This document shows positions 7,195-16,688 of a DNA stretch of 64,000 nucleotides, piece after piece. Position 1 is the stretch's first letter; every line of letters starts with the position of its first letter. The DNA lies in the NCBI GenBank assembly GCA_028280265.1, contig JANQMD010000013.1:1-64000 (forward strand), read 5' to 3'. The notes beneath the pieces were generated by a model. It was not told where the DNA came from. It worked only from the letters and a program-made list of their open reading frames with translations, and ran no database searches. The stretch comes from Flavobacteriaceae bacterium (lineage in GTDB: Bacteria; Bacteroidota; Bacteroidia; Flavobacteriales; Flavobacteriaceae). Both the position numbers and the translations under genes were made by a program.

Positions 7195-9354
7195 ATGGCA
7201 ATTTTATCAAAAATTAGAGAGAGGTCATTAGCGTTGATTGCTGTTATTGGACTGGCTTTATTCGCCTTTGTACTAGATCCTTCAACCATTACTGATTTTT
7301 TTAACTCTAGTAAGATTAATGAAATAGGAGAAGTAGACGGAGAAACAATTTCTCGACAAGAATTCTCAAATGCAGTTGAAAATTATAAATCATCCAATAG
7401 AAGCTCTACAGAAATGCAAGCTTCAAATGCTGTATGGAATAATTTATTAAGAGATAAAATTTATACCAAGCAATTAGAAGATGCGGGAATCACTTTAGGA
7501 GAATCCGATGTTTGGAATGCCATAATATCCAATCAGTTTATCCAAAACAATCAGCAGTTTAAAAATGAAATCGGGTTGTTTGATGAAGACAAATTCAAAT
7601 TGTTTTTAAACGACCTAAAAAACAGTGAAGATCAAAGTACTTGGTTGGCTTGGAATAATTTTATGACTCAGATAGGAAACAATCTAAAAAATGATACCTA
7701 TAATGGATTGGTTAATGCTGGATTAGGAGCTTCTTTAAAAGAAGGGGAGTTTAAGTACAAAGAAGACAATACTTCTTTTAGTGCAGACTTTGTATACATT
7801 CCATTTACAACAATTGCAGATAGTTTGGTAACTGTCAATAAAAACGAGATAGAAAACTACATTCAAGAAAATAAAAACAAATTCAAAGTAGAGACTTCCA
7901 GAGATATTCAGTTTGTGAAATTTGATATCACTGCAACAACTCAGGACAAAGAAGATATCAAAAATGAAGTAGGGAAGTTGTTAGAGGACAGAAAGGAATA
8001 CAGTAACGTAACCAAAAACGAAGAAACCATTCCTGGACTTAAAAATGCAACGGATTATGAAACGTTCTTCCAAGAAAATGGTTCGGATTTACCTTTCTCT
8101 GAGAGCTACTTTTTAACAGCTGATTTGCCTAAAGTAATTGCTGCTGAGGCAGAAACTAAAAAAGAAAACGAAACTTTTGGTCCTTATGAAGACGGTCGAT
8201 TCTTCAAAATCTCAAAAGTAACTGAAGTTTTACAAAAGCCTGATTCTGTAAAGTCGAGTTATATCTTAATTCCTTTTGTGGGGTCTCAGGCTGCTAATGA
8301 TAATACAACCAAAACTGAAGCGCAAGCAAAGAAATCGGCGGATAGTATTTTAAAATTGGTAAGATACAACAAAGAAAAATTTGCCGAAGTAGCTAGTGTT
8401 ACTAATACTGACGCTTCTAAAGATAGAGGAGGAGAATTGGGTTGGACAAGATATAGCCAAGCTTTCTCTCCTAATTTTGACAAAGACTATGCAGACTTTA
8501 TTTACAGTAACAGAAAAGGGAAAGTAGGTCTAGTAAAAACGAAATTTGGTTTTCACATCATTAGAGTAGACGATGCAAAGAAGAAAAAGAAAATTATGAA
8601 AGTAGTTACTTTCGGAAGAGAAATCCTTCCTTCTGAAAATACAGAGAATGATGTTTTTCAAAAAGTAGAAAATTTCTCTTTAGACATTACATCTAAAAAC
8701 CTATCTCTTGAAGATGCAGCTAAAGAAAAAGGATATGCAATACAACCAGCAGTCGGATTAGGAATGTTTGAAGAGAGAGTACCTGGGTTGAATGGCAACA
8801 ACAGAGAAATTGTTACATGGGCATTCAACAAAGATACTGAGATTGGTAAATTCAAGAGATTCGATGTAGACAAAGGATACGTTGTAGCTGTGGTTACCAA
8901 GAAAACAGAAGAAGGAACAAAATCTGCTGATCAAGCAATTAATAGTGTTAGACCAATTCTTTCAAACGAAAAGAAAGCTGCATTGATTGCTGAAAAAATG
9001 AAAGGTGCTACATTACAAGATATTGCTACAGCTAATAATACATCGGTGGGAAAAATGAACAATGTTTCATTAAAATCACCATCAATTCCAGGCGCTGGAT
9101 TAGAGTCTAAAGTTGTTGGTTCTATGTTTTATGCAAAAGAAAACGAATTGTATAATAAGGTAGTAGGAGCTAACGGTGTATTTGCTTATATCATTACAAA
9201 AAGAGAAGAACCACCTGTAATTCCTAATTATAGTACGTATAGACAAACCTTGGCTAACGAAAGAAGAAACAAAACAGTAAGCTTATACAATGCGCTAAAA
9301 AGTGCTGCTGATATTGAAGACAACAGAGCTTTTTATTACGGAATAGAGAACTAG
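7195..9354 (+). CDS. ppiD: PpiD/SurA-type peptidyl-prolyl isomerase chaperone
   Basis: 719 residues. One membrane helix at about 11-29 anchors the protein with its bulk in the periplasm. A SurA N-like chaperone domain follows to about 200. A parvulin domain at about 350-460 has the recognisable GGELGWTRYSQAFSPNF and KTKFGFHIIRVDD segments. A second, degenerate PPIase-like part occupies 470-600. PpiD-type proteins hold newly exported proteins at the Sec translocon. It has its own promoter and a strong terminator. The name rests on domain order, not on close sequence identity to E. coli PpiD. Confidence 0.85.
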   Translation: MAILSKIRERSLALIAVIGLALFAFVLDPSTITDFFNSSKINEIGEVDGETISRQEFSNAVENYKSSNRSSTEMQASNAVWNNLLRDKIYTKQLEDAGITLGESDVWNAIISNQFIQNNQQFKNEIGLFDEDKFKLFLNDLKNSEDQSTWLAWNNFMTQIGNNLKNDTYNGLVNAGLGASLKEGEFKYKEDNTSFSADFVYIPFTTIADSLVTVNKNEIENYIQENKNKFKVETSRDIQFVKFDITATTQDKEDIKNEVGKLLEDRKEYSNVTKNEETIPGLKNATDYETFFQENGSDLPFSESYFLTADLPKVIAAEAETKKENETFGPYEDGRFFKISKVTEVLQKPDSVKSSYILIPFVGSQAANDNTTKTEAQAKKSADSILKLVRYNKEKFAEVASVTNTDASKDRGGELGWTRYSQAFSPNFDKDYADFIYSNRKGKVGLVKTKFGFHIIRVDDAKKKKKIMKVVTFGREILPSENTENDVFQKVENFSLDITSKNLSLEDAAKEKGYAIQPAVGLGMFEERVPGLNGNNREIVTWAFNKDTEIGKFKRFDVDKGYVVAVVTKKTEEGTKSADQAINSVRPILSNEKKAALIAEKMKGATLQDIATANNTSVGKMNNVSLKSPSIPGAGLESKVVGSMFYAKENELYNKVVGANGVFAYIITKREEPPVIPNYSTYRQTLANERRNKTVSLYNALKSAADIEDNRAFYYGIEN

Positions 9355-9374
9355 AAATCGTTAAAGAGAAATAT

Positions 9375-9410
9375 AAAAAAATCCCGAAGCATTGCTTCGG
9401 GATTTTTTTA
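9375..9410 (+). terminator. Intrinsic terminator after ppiD
   Basis: ATCCCGAAGC (9381-9390), loop ATT, GCTTCGGGAT (9394-9403), flanked by an A-run on the left and a T-run on the right. Confidence 0.9.
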
Positions 9411-9739
9411 TTGGCACTGTCAAAGGATTTAATACCTAGAGGCTTGCCTCGAAACTAACATTTGGTCTTCAGTCAATGCAACATTTACTTGCATCGGTGT
9501 AGTTTCCTTCAGTATGTAAAATTGGAAAGTTAGGAGCTGTGAAAGTTTTTAAAGCTACAACTGTTATTGATATATCGAAAAGCAGTTTTTGTAATATCAC
9601 CAACAACTTTTAGACTGAGCATCTCGACAAGCAAGTCTGCCGAACAGGCCGGTTCGACACAAGCTCTAGTCGAAGTGAGCAACTCACAATGAGAAACGGA
9701 TAAGGCATTGTTGCCAAATCCGAACTCACTGTTTTTATT
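9411..9739. other. Non-coding gap with a REP-like GC-rich patch
   Basis: No convincing gene. On the minus strand, short open stretches of about 40 codons exist in two frames without a start codon; they could be a decayed gene but match nothing I know. Near 9618-9682 a GC-rich patch with several TCGA(C/A) steps resembles flavobacterial REP elements but differs from the REP copies at 16-22 kb. Confidence 0.4.
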
Positions 9740-11347
9740 TTACCCATTCATAGAGATTAAGAACTCCTCATTATTTCTAGAGAACTTAATTTTCTCACTG
9801 ATAAATTCCATTGCTTCTATCGGGTTCATGTCTGCTAAATACTTACGCAGTACCCACATGCGTTGTACCGTTTTATCATCAAGTAGCAAGTCGTCTCTAC
9901 GCGTACTAGACTTGATCAGATCAATAGCAGGATAAATTCTTCTATTGGCAATATTACGCTCTAATTGAAGCTCCATGTTGCCTGTACCTTTGAATTCTTC
10001 AAAGATCACTTCATCCATTTTAGATCCAGTTTCTGTAAGAGCAGTCGCAATAATCGTTAAAGAACCACCATTTTCGATGTTTCTGGCCGCTCCAAAGAAA
10101 CGTTTTGGTTTGTGTAGTGCGTTGGCATCAATACCTCCAGATAAAATCTTACCCGATGCTGGTGCCACAGTGTTATAAGCTCTTGCCAAACGCGTAATAG
10201 AATCTAAAAGGATCACTACATCATGTCCGCATTCTACCAAACGTTTTGCCTTTTCTAATACAATATTCGCTACGCGTACATGCTTATCAGCAGGCTCGTC
10301 AAAGGTAGAAGCAACAACTTCTCCTCGAACACTACGTTGCATATCAGTAACCTCCTCTGGACGTTCGTCTATAAGCAACACAATCTGATAAACTTCAGGA
10401 TGATTGGCAGCAATAGAATTGGCAACATCCTTTAAAAGCATTGTCTTACCTGTTTTTGGTTGCGCTACAATCATACCTCTTTGTCCCTTTCCAATAGGAG
10501 AGAACAAATCGATAATACGAGTCGACATACTGCTGCTCTTCTCAGCCAAGTTAAATTTCTCATTTGGGAATAGCGGCGTCAAATGCTCAAAAGAAACACG
10601 GTCTCTTACAATATTAGGGTTCAAACCATTGATTTTTGAAACTCGAATCAATGGGAAATATTTTTCACCCTCTTTTGGAGGCCTTACATTTCCTCTAACT
10701 GTATCACCAGTTTTTAACCCAAATAATTTAATTTGGGATTGCGATACATAAATATCATCTGGAGACGATAAATAATTATAATCGGAAGAACGTAAGAACC
10801 CATAACCATCAGGCATCATCTCTAAAACACCTTCACTTTCAATAATTCCATCGAACTCAAAATCGGGGTCCTTATATCGGTTTCCTCCTTTTTGATTTCG
10901 CTGATTCTTCTGATCGCGGTTTGAATTCTGGTGGTTGTTTCTGTTTTTGTTCTGATTGTTTTGTTGTCCTTTGTTTCTGTTGTTTTGTTGAGGTTTCTCT
11001 TTTGGAGTCTCTTTAGAAACAGGCTCTTTCTTTTCCTCTGCTGGAGCAGGAGATGCAGTTTTAGTATTTTCCTTTTGAGGAGTAGCTTTGGTTTCTTCTT
11101 TTGCAGGTTCATTAGAAGCTTTTCTAGCAACTCTTTTTCTTTTCGGTTTTTCTGCTTTCGGTTTTTCTTCTTTGGGCTTGTCTTGTTTCGGCTTTTCTCC
11201 TTGAGTAGGATTTGCAGCCTGAGTATCAATAATCTGATATACAAGATCCAGCTTTTTTAGCTGACTGATTTTTGTAAGCCCCATAGATTTCCCTATCTTC
11301 TGTAATTCAGCGAGAGTTTTTGATTTTAACTCTGAAATTTCAAACAT
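9740..11347 (-). CDS. rho: Transcription termination factor Rho
   Basis: 535 residues, longer than the roughly 420 of E. coli Rho. Residues 1-45 are the Rho N-terminal helical domain. Residues 46-158 are an added low-complexity segment, first Lys/Pro/Glu-rich, then Asn/Gln/Arg-rich, as is common in Bacteroidota. The cold-shock-like RNA-binding domain is at about 165-240. The ATPase core has Walker A AQPKTGKT at 295-302, then the [13 protein letters not shown] and [16 protein letters not shown] segments. Rho is a hexameric RNA-dependent helicase that ends transcription. The added segment may aid RNA binding or phase behaviour (inference). It is divergent from DUF4293 across 200 bases. Confidence 0.97.
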   Translation of the reverse strand: MFEISELKSKTLAELQKIGKSMGLTKISQLKKLDLVYQIIDTQAANPTQGEKPKQDKPKEEKPKAEKPKRKRVARKASNEPAKEETKATPQKENTKTASPAPAEEKKEPVSKETPKEKPQQNNRNKGQQNNQNKNRNNHQNSNRDQKNQRNQKGGNRYKDPDFEFDGIIESEGVLEMMPDGYGFLRSSDYNYLSSPDDIYVSQSQIKLFGLKTGDTVRGNVRPPKEGEKYFPLIRVSKINGLNPNIVRDRVSFEHLTPLFPNEKFNLAEKSSSMSTRIIDLFSPIGKGQRGMIVAQPKTGKTMLLKDVANSIAANHPEVYQIVLLIDERPEEVTDMQRSVRGEVVASTFDEPADKHVRVANIVLEKAKRLVECGHDVVILLDSITRLARAYNTVAPASGKILSGGIDANALHKPKRFFGAARNIENGGSLTIIATALTETGSKMDEVIFEEFKGTGNMELQLERNIANRRIYPAIDLIKSSTRRDDLLLDDKTVQRMWVLRKYLADMNPIEAMEFISEKIKFSRNNEEFLISMNG

Positions 11348-11547
11348 GTACGTTGTGAATTAAATTGGATTCTTAACGGAGAGCTTTAAGAATGGATTAA
11401 ATTTTTTCTTTTGATAATATTAAGATTGTATATAGTAACTATACAATAGTGAGCAGTTGCGAGCAACAAATATATAGAATTATTTTAATTTATTAAGTTT
11501 CTTTTTAAAAAAGAAAATGATAATTTTGTCATCCATTTTTTTAAAGA

Positions 11548-11976
11548 ATGATACAAAGAATTCAATCTGTATACTTATTAATTGTAGCCATTGTTTCTGG
11601 CGGACTCATTTTTGCTTTCGATTTGTGGAAAATTGGAGAGGTAAAAACATTTGCTTTTTCACTATTATCTCACGAATCACTTTTGCAAAAATGCATTCCA
11701 GTATTATTCTTACTATCGGCTTTAGTAGCACTCATTGCTATCTTTTCTTTTAAAGACAGAAAAAAACAGTTTGTACTGGGCCGAGTTATTCTATTGATCA
11801 ATCTTTTTTTATTAGGAATATTGATTTATGTATCACTAAACTTACCTGGAGAAGTTACTTCCGAGAAGGGTATTGGGATGTTCATACCTACAATTGCTAT
11901 TTTGTTTACTGTTATGGCAAATAAAGCAATTAAGAAGGATGAAGATCTTGTAAAATCTGTTGATAGATTGCGATAG
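11548..11976 (+). CDS. DUF4293 four-helix membrane protein
   Basis: 142 residues beginning MIQRIQSVYLLIVAI, the signature of DUF4293. Four membrane helices are at about 7-27, 49-67, 79-99 and 108-126, followed by a charged C-terminus. The family is restricted to Bacteroidota and usually lies divergent from rho, as here. Function unknown. Confidence 0.85.
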   Translation: MIQRIQSVYLLIVAIVSGGLIFAFDLWKIGEVKTFAFSLLSHESLLQKCIPVLFLLSALVALIAIFSFKDRKKQFVLGRVILLINLFLLGILIYVSLNLPGEVTSEKGIGMFIPTIAILFTVMANKAIKKDEDLVKSVDRLR

Positions 11977-12003
11977 GCCTAACATCTTAGTATATTTAGT
12001 GCG

Positions 12004-12032
12004 AAAACCAGGGGCTTGCTTCTGGTTTTTTT
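12004..12032 (+). terminator. Intrinsic terminator after DUF4293
   Basis: AAAACCAG (12004-12011) pairs with CTGGTTTT (12022-12029) across a 10-base loop, followed by T residues. Confidence 0.75.
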
Positions 12033-12073
12033 GATTTTAAGAGATCGAAAATTGAAATTGAAATTGTTGGTTG

Positions 12074-12119
12074 TTAGGTATTAGGTATTAGGTATTAGGT
12101 ATTAGGTATTAGGTGTTAG
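12074..12119. repeat. Tandem heptamer TTAGGTA, six units
   Basis: Six units of 7 bp start at 12074, 12081, 12088, 12095, 12102 and 12109 (the last ends in G), plus a partial unit. The rest of the 408-base gap holds a pyrimidine-rich tract at about 12160-12212 and a palindrome just before the next gene. No gene is seen. Confidence 0.9.
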
Positions 12120-12299
12120 TCAAATCGTAGACTCAAAATTCACGATGTTTCAAAAAAAGACTTTACTTTCTTCTTTCTCCTTTCTTCTTTCTCTTTTCTC
12201 TTTCCCACTTCCAACTCTGCCACTATGAAACTTTACTACTTTTAAACTTTCCACTCTCAAAAGAAGTTTTTCATACATTCGTTGAAAATGGTGAAGTAT

Positions 12300-12317
12300 C
12301 TCCCCATTTTTGGGGAG
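12300..12317. promoter_or_regulatory. Palindrome ahead of the response-regulator gene
   Basis: CTCCCCA (12300-12306), loop TTTT, TGGGGAG (12311-12317). It is 68 bases before the start codon. The same C4 core recurs ahead of the next gene (13047-13116), so it may be an operator for this regulator. Confidence 0.4.
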
Positions 12318-12384
12318 GCGAAAATTTCACTAAATCGTGGTATTGTTTAATAAGGTTAACTGTTCCTAAATTTGTAAAGTAAGA

Positions 12385-13044
12385 ATGAAGCAAAAGATAC
12401 AAGTTCATGTCGCAGACGATCACAAGATACTTATAGAAGGTATTATTGCGGTGATCGATACAGACAAAGAAATAGAAGTAGAGGGTTACTCACTCACTGG
12501 AAAAGAGGTCATTGATTGGGCCAAAGAAAAAACGGCTGATATATTAATTTTAGATATTAATATGCCGCAATACGATGGAATTGAAGTATTGAAATATTTC
12601 AAATTGAAAAAAATCGATATGAAAACCATCATCCTTTCCAGTTATGATGATGTAAAACTCGTACAAGAAATGATTACGCTGGGTGCAAGTGGATTCCTGT
12701 CAAAAGACAGTGCAGGAGAACACATTATTAATGCGATTAAAGCAGTGCATGCAGACGAACAATATTTTAGCGATGCTATTAAAAGCAATCTGTTAAAGTT
12801 ATACACAGGACAAAAAGTAGAATCTGGAGAAAGACCAGAAAGTACCATCGCCAATAGTTTAACAGACAGAGAAGTTGAAGTTTTAAAGCTGATAGCTCAA
12901 GAACATAGCTCGCCAGAAATTGCTGATATTTTAAACATTAGCCAGAGTACAGTAGATACTTACAGAAAAAGTTTACTAAAAAAAACAAACGTAAAAAACG
13001 CAGTAGGTTTAGCAATGTATGCGGTAAAAAACAAAATTATATAG
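12385..13044 (+). CDS. LuxR/NarL-type response regulator
   Basis: 219 residues. The receiver domain (1-125) has the acidic pair D11-D12, the phospho-acceptor Asp57 in ILILDINMP, a Ser/Thr switch in TIILSSYDD, and the conserved Lys in LSKDSAG. The LuxR-type HTH (about 155-215) begins LTDREVEVLKLIAQ and has the recognition helix ISQSTVDTYRKSLLKK. It is a phosphorylation-dependent transcription activator. The likely partner is the HisKA_3 kinase encoded 900 bases downstream on the same strand, with a lipoprotein gene between them. Confidence 0.93.
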   Translation: MKQKIQVHVADDHKILIEGIIAVIDTDKEIEVEGYSLTGKEVIDWAKEKTADILILDINMPQYDGIEVLKYFKLKKIDMKTIILSSYDDVKLVQEMITLGASGFLSKDSAGEHIINAIKAVHADEQYFSDAIKSNLLKLYTGQKVESGERPESTIANSLTDREVEVLKLIAQEHSSPEIADILNISQSTVDTYRKSLLKKTNVKNAVGLAMYAVKNKII

Positions 13045-13046
13045 TT

Positions 13047-13116
13047 TACCCCTTTTAAGATGATAGTTCTCTAATACCCCATTAGACTTACCCCCTAAGA
13101 TACAGAGAACTCCCCC
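13047..13116 (+). promoter_or_regulatory. Candidate operator cluster (TACCCC repeats and inverted repeat)
   Basis: TACCCC occurs at 13047, 13075 and 13089, and a C6 run lies at 13112-13117. AGTTCTCT (13065-13072) and AGAGAACT (13104-13111) form an inverted repeat that spans two of these. The block lies between the response-regulator stop and the lipoprotein start and looks like a regulator binding region (inference). Confidence 0.4.
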
Positions 13117-13225
13117 CAACACTCTATATAATTTTTACCGTGTGCATTGTAATAACCTATTTTTTTTGACAATCAATCACAAACACTAAGAAAATCCAAA
13201 TTTTCCCTATTTAAATTTTTTAACC

Positions 13226-13903
13226 ATGAAAAAATTAAGCTTAACATCGTTATTAATTGTATGCACAATTATTTTCTCATCATGTTCTAACGAAAGCGAT
13301 CCCCTTTTGCTTAACCAATCTGTAGACAACCCATTTGCTAAAAAAACAGCTTTACAAAGAAATGCAGATGGTAGCTATTTTGTTGACTACGAATTAAATG
13401 ATGGGGTAAAATCAGATATTACAACCAATGCATCCAACAATTCAAAAAGCATCAATCTGTATGCTTCTGAAAATGCATTAGGTAAGAGTTACAACGAAGA
13501 ACTATCTTTGAATGGACAAGAGCAATTTGTATTTGGTATTAATAATACTTTAGACAATAGCCATACTACTTTAACCATCTTAGACGATGATATCAAATTT
13601 TCAAGAGTTGCTAACAAAGACCATTTAAGAGGCTATAAAGTAACTGACAATTTAGACAAGACCTATACGGTAGATTTTACCGTAAAAGATAATATTGCTG
13701 TAGATTTTGTACAAAACAATGGACATTATGAGATCCATTTAAAGAAAGGAACATCTAACGAGTCTGATTTTTCTCGTACTTTTACAAAAGTGACAGGTGA
13801 AGATTTAAATATTGTGTTTGTAAATCACTACAGCAATGGGAATGCTCGATTAGCTGAAACTACAAAGAAAAAGCCTAGAATTATAGTAGTTACAACTGAT
13901 TAA
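13226..13903 (+). CDS. Lipoprotein of unknown function
   Basis: 225 residues with a lipobox: the signal peptide ends FSSC at residue 20. The mature part is polar and probably beta-rich, with the periodic 'DGSYFVDYELNDGVKSD' and 'DKTYTVDFTVKDNIAVDF' segments, which look like two copies of one motif. The C-terminus is basic (TTKKKPRII). It sits between a response regulator and its probable sensor kinase, with the operator-like cluster just upstream. It may be the output target or an accessory sensor of that system. No named family recognised. Confidence 0.7.
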   Translation: MKKLSLTSLLIVCTIIFSSCSNESDPLLLNQSVDNPFAKKTALQRNADGSYFVDYELNDGVKSDITTNASNNSKSINLYASENALGKSYNEELSLNGQEQFVFGINNTLDNSHTTLTILDDDIKFSRVANKDHLRGYKVTDNLDKTYTVDFTVKDNIAVDFVQNNGHYEIHLKKGTSNESDFSRTFTKVTGEDLNIVFVNHYSNGNARLAETTKKKPRIIVVTTD

Positions 13904-13950
13904 ATTTAAATCATTTTTTAACTCTAAAATAAAGAATTAACTTTTTAGTA

Positions 13951-15765
13951 TTGTTTATAAAAAATATTAAATTCATATTTAAGGTAAGAGTATTAACTCT
14001 CTTGTTATCCTTGATATCATTGGGATTTGTTTATGGTTATACATCTAACAATGATAAATTAAAAGAAGCTTTTAATGTTGAAGCTTCTTTTATTGTTATG
14101 AAACAAGTAGACTCTCTTTTAATAAAAGAGTATAACGCTGTAAATGAATTATATAAATCTAAAGAGTATGCTAAAGCACTTGATAGAGCATTGAATTTGT
14201 ATGATTTATGTAAAGAAGATAATAATTTTGAAATTGCTACCCTAACTAATTTTTTGATAGGTAATATTTATGAAAAAACTAATAACTACAGGAAATCACT
14301 AACTTTTTATAAAAAAGTAATACAAAGTCTATCTAGTTTTTATTCTAAAGAGGGCGATCTAAATTTTCAAAATGATGATAATTATGCTAGGACTTTATTA
14401 AAAATAGGAGGGGCTTATCAAAAATTAAGAATGAGAGACAGTGCTAAGTACTACTATGAAGAATTAAACAAATTAAATGAACTGAATGAAAGTATCTTAG
14501 GTTATAAAGCAGCTTCATATACCAACTTATCAGGAATTTACCAAGAGGATTCTATCTTTGATAAAGCAGAATTATTTGCTAAAAAGGCAATAGATATTTA
14601 TAAGAGGAGAAACGATAAAATAGATCAAGCAGCAGCATTCAGTAATCTTGCCAGTTTATATTTGTCCCAAGAAATGTATGAGAAATCAAAGACATACTAT
14701 CTTGAAGGGATCAAGCTAATTGAGAAAGATAATAGTGCTAAGGCTGTACGCTATAAAGCAAGTTTGTACTACAATTTGGCTTGGGCCATGCGTAACCTAG
14801 AAGATTATAAGGCCTATGATTATCAAGAAAAATCCTACGACATAGAAGATGATATAAGAGATAAGGAACTTAAAAAAATGGTTGAGACGATTACTGCACA
14901 GTATGATGTTAAAACCGTTCGTCAACAAGAAGAAATCAAACGACAAAAAGCAACCAGAAATACTTGGATTATTAGTGCTTTATCTTTGTTTATAGTGGTG
15001 GTACTTGTATTTATCGTCAAACAAAAAAGCTTAAAAGCAAAATACCTAAATCTAGAAATGTCTAGAAAAGAGCTTGTGCAGCAACAAAAACTAGAAAAGG
15101 TAAAAGCAGATTCCCAGATTCGTATTCTAAATGCCACCATAGATGGGAAAGAATCGGAACGAAAACAAATTGCAGAAACTTTGCACGACAGTGTAAGTGC
15201 CTTGCTATCCTCTGCCAATTTACATTTACAAGCCTGTAAAAAACATTTCAACGGATCTACACCTTTGGAGGTGAGTAAATCGCAAGACATTATCAATGAA
15301 GCTTCTCAAAAAATCAGAGACTTGTCGCATACACTCGTCTCATCTATTCTCTTAAAGTTTGGCTTAAGTTATGCCATTAAAGATCTTTCGGAGAAATTCT
15401 CCAATTCAGCCTTACTGCTAGACTATGAAACCAAATACATCAAACGTTATGATCAGGGCTTTGAAATTAAACTCTATAACATCATACAGGAGTTTATCAA
15501 CAACATCATAAAGCACAGTAAAGCAGATTATGCAAAAGTGACTTTAACTGAAAAGAAAAAGAAGTTGTATTTGATTATCGAGGACAATGGGCAAGGCTTC
15601 GACCAAACAAAGACTCAAGAAAAAGACGGTTTAGGAATCAATCAAATCGATGCGAGGATTAAAATGATGCAAGGGAGTTTTCAAATAGAAAGTGAACTAG
15701 GAAAAGGAACAAAAATCAATATAGAACTTCCCGTGTTTGAAAAGAAGTTGGTTACGATTTCTTAG
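13951..15765 (+). CDS. TPR sensor histidine kinase (HisKA_3 type)
   Basis: 604 residues from a TTG start. A hydrophobic N-terminus (about 12-30) is the signal or anchor. Five or six TPR units fill 60-300, for example AAAFSNLASLYLSQEMYEKSKTYY-like repeats. A membrane helix lies at about 338-356, then a coiled coil (360-400). The dimerisation domain holds the phospho-acceptor His412 in ERKQIAETLHDS. The HATPase domain (about 500-600) has NIIQEFINNIIKHS, EDNGQGF and GLGI boxes. The TPR part is probably periplasmic. The likely partner is the NarL-type regulator upstream. Its last 14 bases overlap the convergent phosphoesterase gene. Confidence 0.9.
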   Translation: MFIKNIKFIFKVRVLTLLLSLISLGFVYGYTSNNDKLKEAFNVEASFIVMKQVDSLLIKEYNAVNELYKSKEYAKALDRALNLYDLCKEDNNFEIATLTNFLIGNIYEKTNNYRKSLTFYKKVIQSLSSFYSKEGDLNFQNDDNYARTLLKIGGAYQKLRMRDSAKYYYEELNKLNELNESILGYKAASYTNLSGIYQEDSIFDKAELFAKKAIDIYKRRNDKIDQAAAFSNLASLYLSQEMYEKSKTYYLEGIKLIEKDNSAKAVRYKASLYYNLAWAMRNLEDYKAYDYQEKSYDIEDDIRDKELKKMVETITAQYDVKTVRQQEEIKRQKATRNTWIISALSLFIVVVLVFIVKQKSLKAKYLNLEMSRKELVQQQKLEKVKADSQIRILNATIDGKESERKQIAETLHDSVSALLSSANLHLQACKKHFNGSTPLEVSKSQDIINEASQKIRDLSHTLVSSILLKFGLSYAIKDLSEKFSNSALLLDYETKYIKRYDQGFEIKLYNIIQEFINNIIKHSKADYAKVTLTEKKKKLYLIIEDNGQGFDQTKTQEKDGLGINQIDARIKMMQGSFQIESELGKGTKINIELPVFEKKLVTIS

Positions 15766-16249
15766 CCAATTCAATAATTTCCATATCGGTAATATCGCCA
15801 TTGTTTATGGCAAAGCGTAACATCGTACGTACCTTGTGAAATCCGTGTTTGCCTGCGGCACCAGGGTTTAAATGTAGCAATTCTAGTTTTTTATCGTACT
15901 GAACTTTTAAAATATGCGAATGACCACAAATAAAGATTTTAGGAGGATTCGCATGCAATTCTTCACGCACTTTTGGGTTGTATCGATAGGGATACCCCCC
16001 AATATGTGTTATCCAAACATCAATGCCTTCTATCACAAATCGATTGTGTAAAGGAAACTCTGCACGGGCTTCTTTATTGTCGATATTTCCATAAACAGCA
16101 CGCAAAGGCTTGTGTTCTTTGATTGTATCTGTTACTTGCAAATTGCCGATATCTCCTGCATGCCATACTTCATCTGCTTGCTTTACAAACTTCAATATCT
16201 GGTCGTCGATATGGCTATGTGTATCTGAAAGCAATAGGATTTTTTTCAT
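15752..16249 (-). CDS. YfcE/MJ0936-family metallophosphoesterase
   Basis: 165 residues with the full metal-binding series of calcineurin-like phosphoesterases: D9-x-H11 (SDTHSH), GDIG near 37, GN(I/H)D near 55, THIGGYP near 82 and GHSH near 109. Family members hydrolyse phosphodiesters with Mn2+ or Ni2+; the cellular substrate is unknown. It is cytoplasmic. It overlaps the kinase gene tail to tail by 14 bases. The repeat block starts right after its start codon. Confidence 0.9.
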   Translation of the reverse strand: MKKILLLSDTHSHIDDQILKFVKQADEVWHAGDIGNLQVTDTIKEHKPLRAVYGNIDNKEARAEFPLHNRFVIEGIDVWITHIGGYPYRYNPKVREELHANPPKIFICGHSHILKVQYDKKLELLHLNPGAAGKHGFHKVRTMLRFAINNGDITDMEIIELAKKS

Positions 16250-16536
16250 GGACTAAAGTTACGAAGTTTTAGGAGGTACAAAGTTACGAAGTTAGAAAGG
16301 TTCAAAGTTGCTGAGAGGCAAAGTTTCAAAGTTGCAGAGTTGAAAATGTACTAATGTATCAATGTGGTAATTTGAAAATTTGATGATGATGTCATTCTGA
16401 GGAGTTTTACCCTGAGCGGTGTCGAAGGGAAACGACGTGAGAATCTCAAAGATTCAAAGTTACAGAGTTTCAAAGTTATAAAGAGTCATGCTATAATTTG
16501 TTGATTGGTAGATTGAAAAATATTTTTGTCATATCA
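16250..16536. repeat. Composite repeat block upstream of truA (REP copy A)
   Basis: CAAAG-rich 7-9 bp repeats (16261-16350), then a unique-looking 40-base segment, then a REP element at 16391-16448 (GTCATTCTGAGGAGTTTTAC to GAGAATCTCA), then more CAAAG repeats. The stretch from 16313 on is nearly identical to 17805-18028, on the other side of truA. No gene. Confidence 0.85.
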
Positions 16537-16626
16537 TTAACAATTAACAATTAACAATTAACAATTAACAATTAACAATTAACAATTAACACAAACACAA
16601 ACACAAACACAAACACAAACACAAAC
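16537..16626. repeat. Tandem TTAACAA (7 units) and ACAAAC (6 units)
   Basis: Heptamer TTAACAA repeats from 16537 to 16585, then a hexamer ACAAAC repeats from 16591 to 16626. The truA -7 element follows 17 bases later, so copy number could change promoter spacing or DNA bending. Confidence 0.95.
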
Positions 16627-16642
16627 ACCCAAGAACATTTCC

Positions 16643-16650
16643 TATCTTTG
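16643..16650 (+). promoter_or_regulatory. -7 element of the truA promoter
   Basis: TATCTTTG matches TAnnTTTG exactly. No TTG lies at the normal -33 spacing because that position is occupied by the ACAAAC tandem array. Confidence 0.55.
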
Positions 16651-16688
16651 CAAAACCAAATTTATTCAAAAGACTAAAGCATAATTTC

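Noticed and set aside
10822..11260. Long open frames on both strands opposite the N-terminal part of rho
   Set aside because: They are shadows of the low-complexity Lys/Pro/Glu-Asn/Gln segment of Rho. Their composition is extreme (Lys/Leu or Phe/Ser runs).
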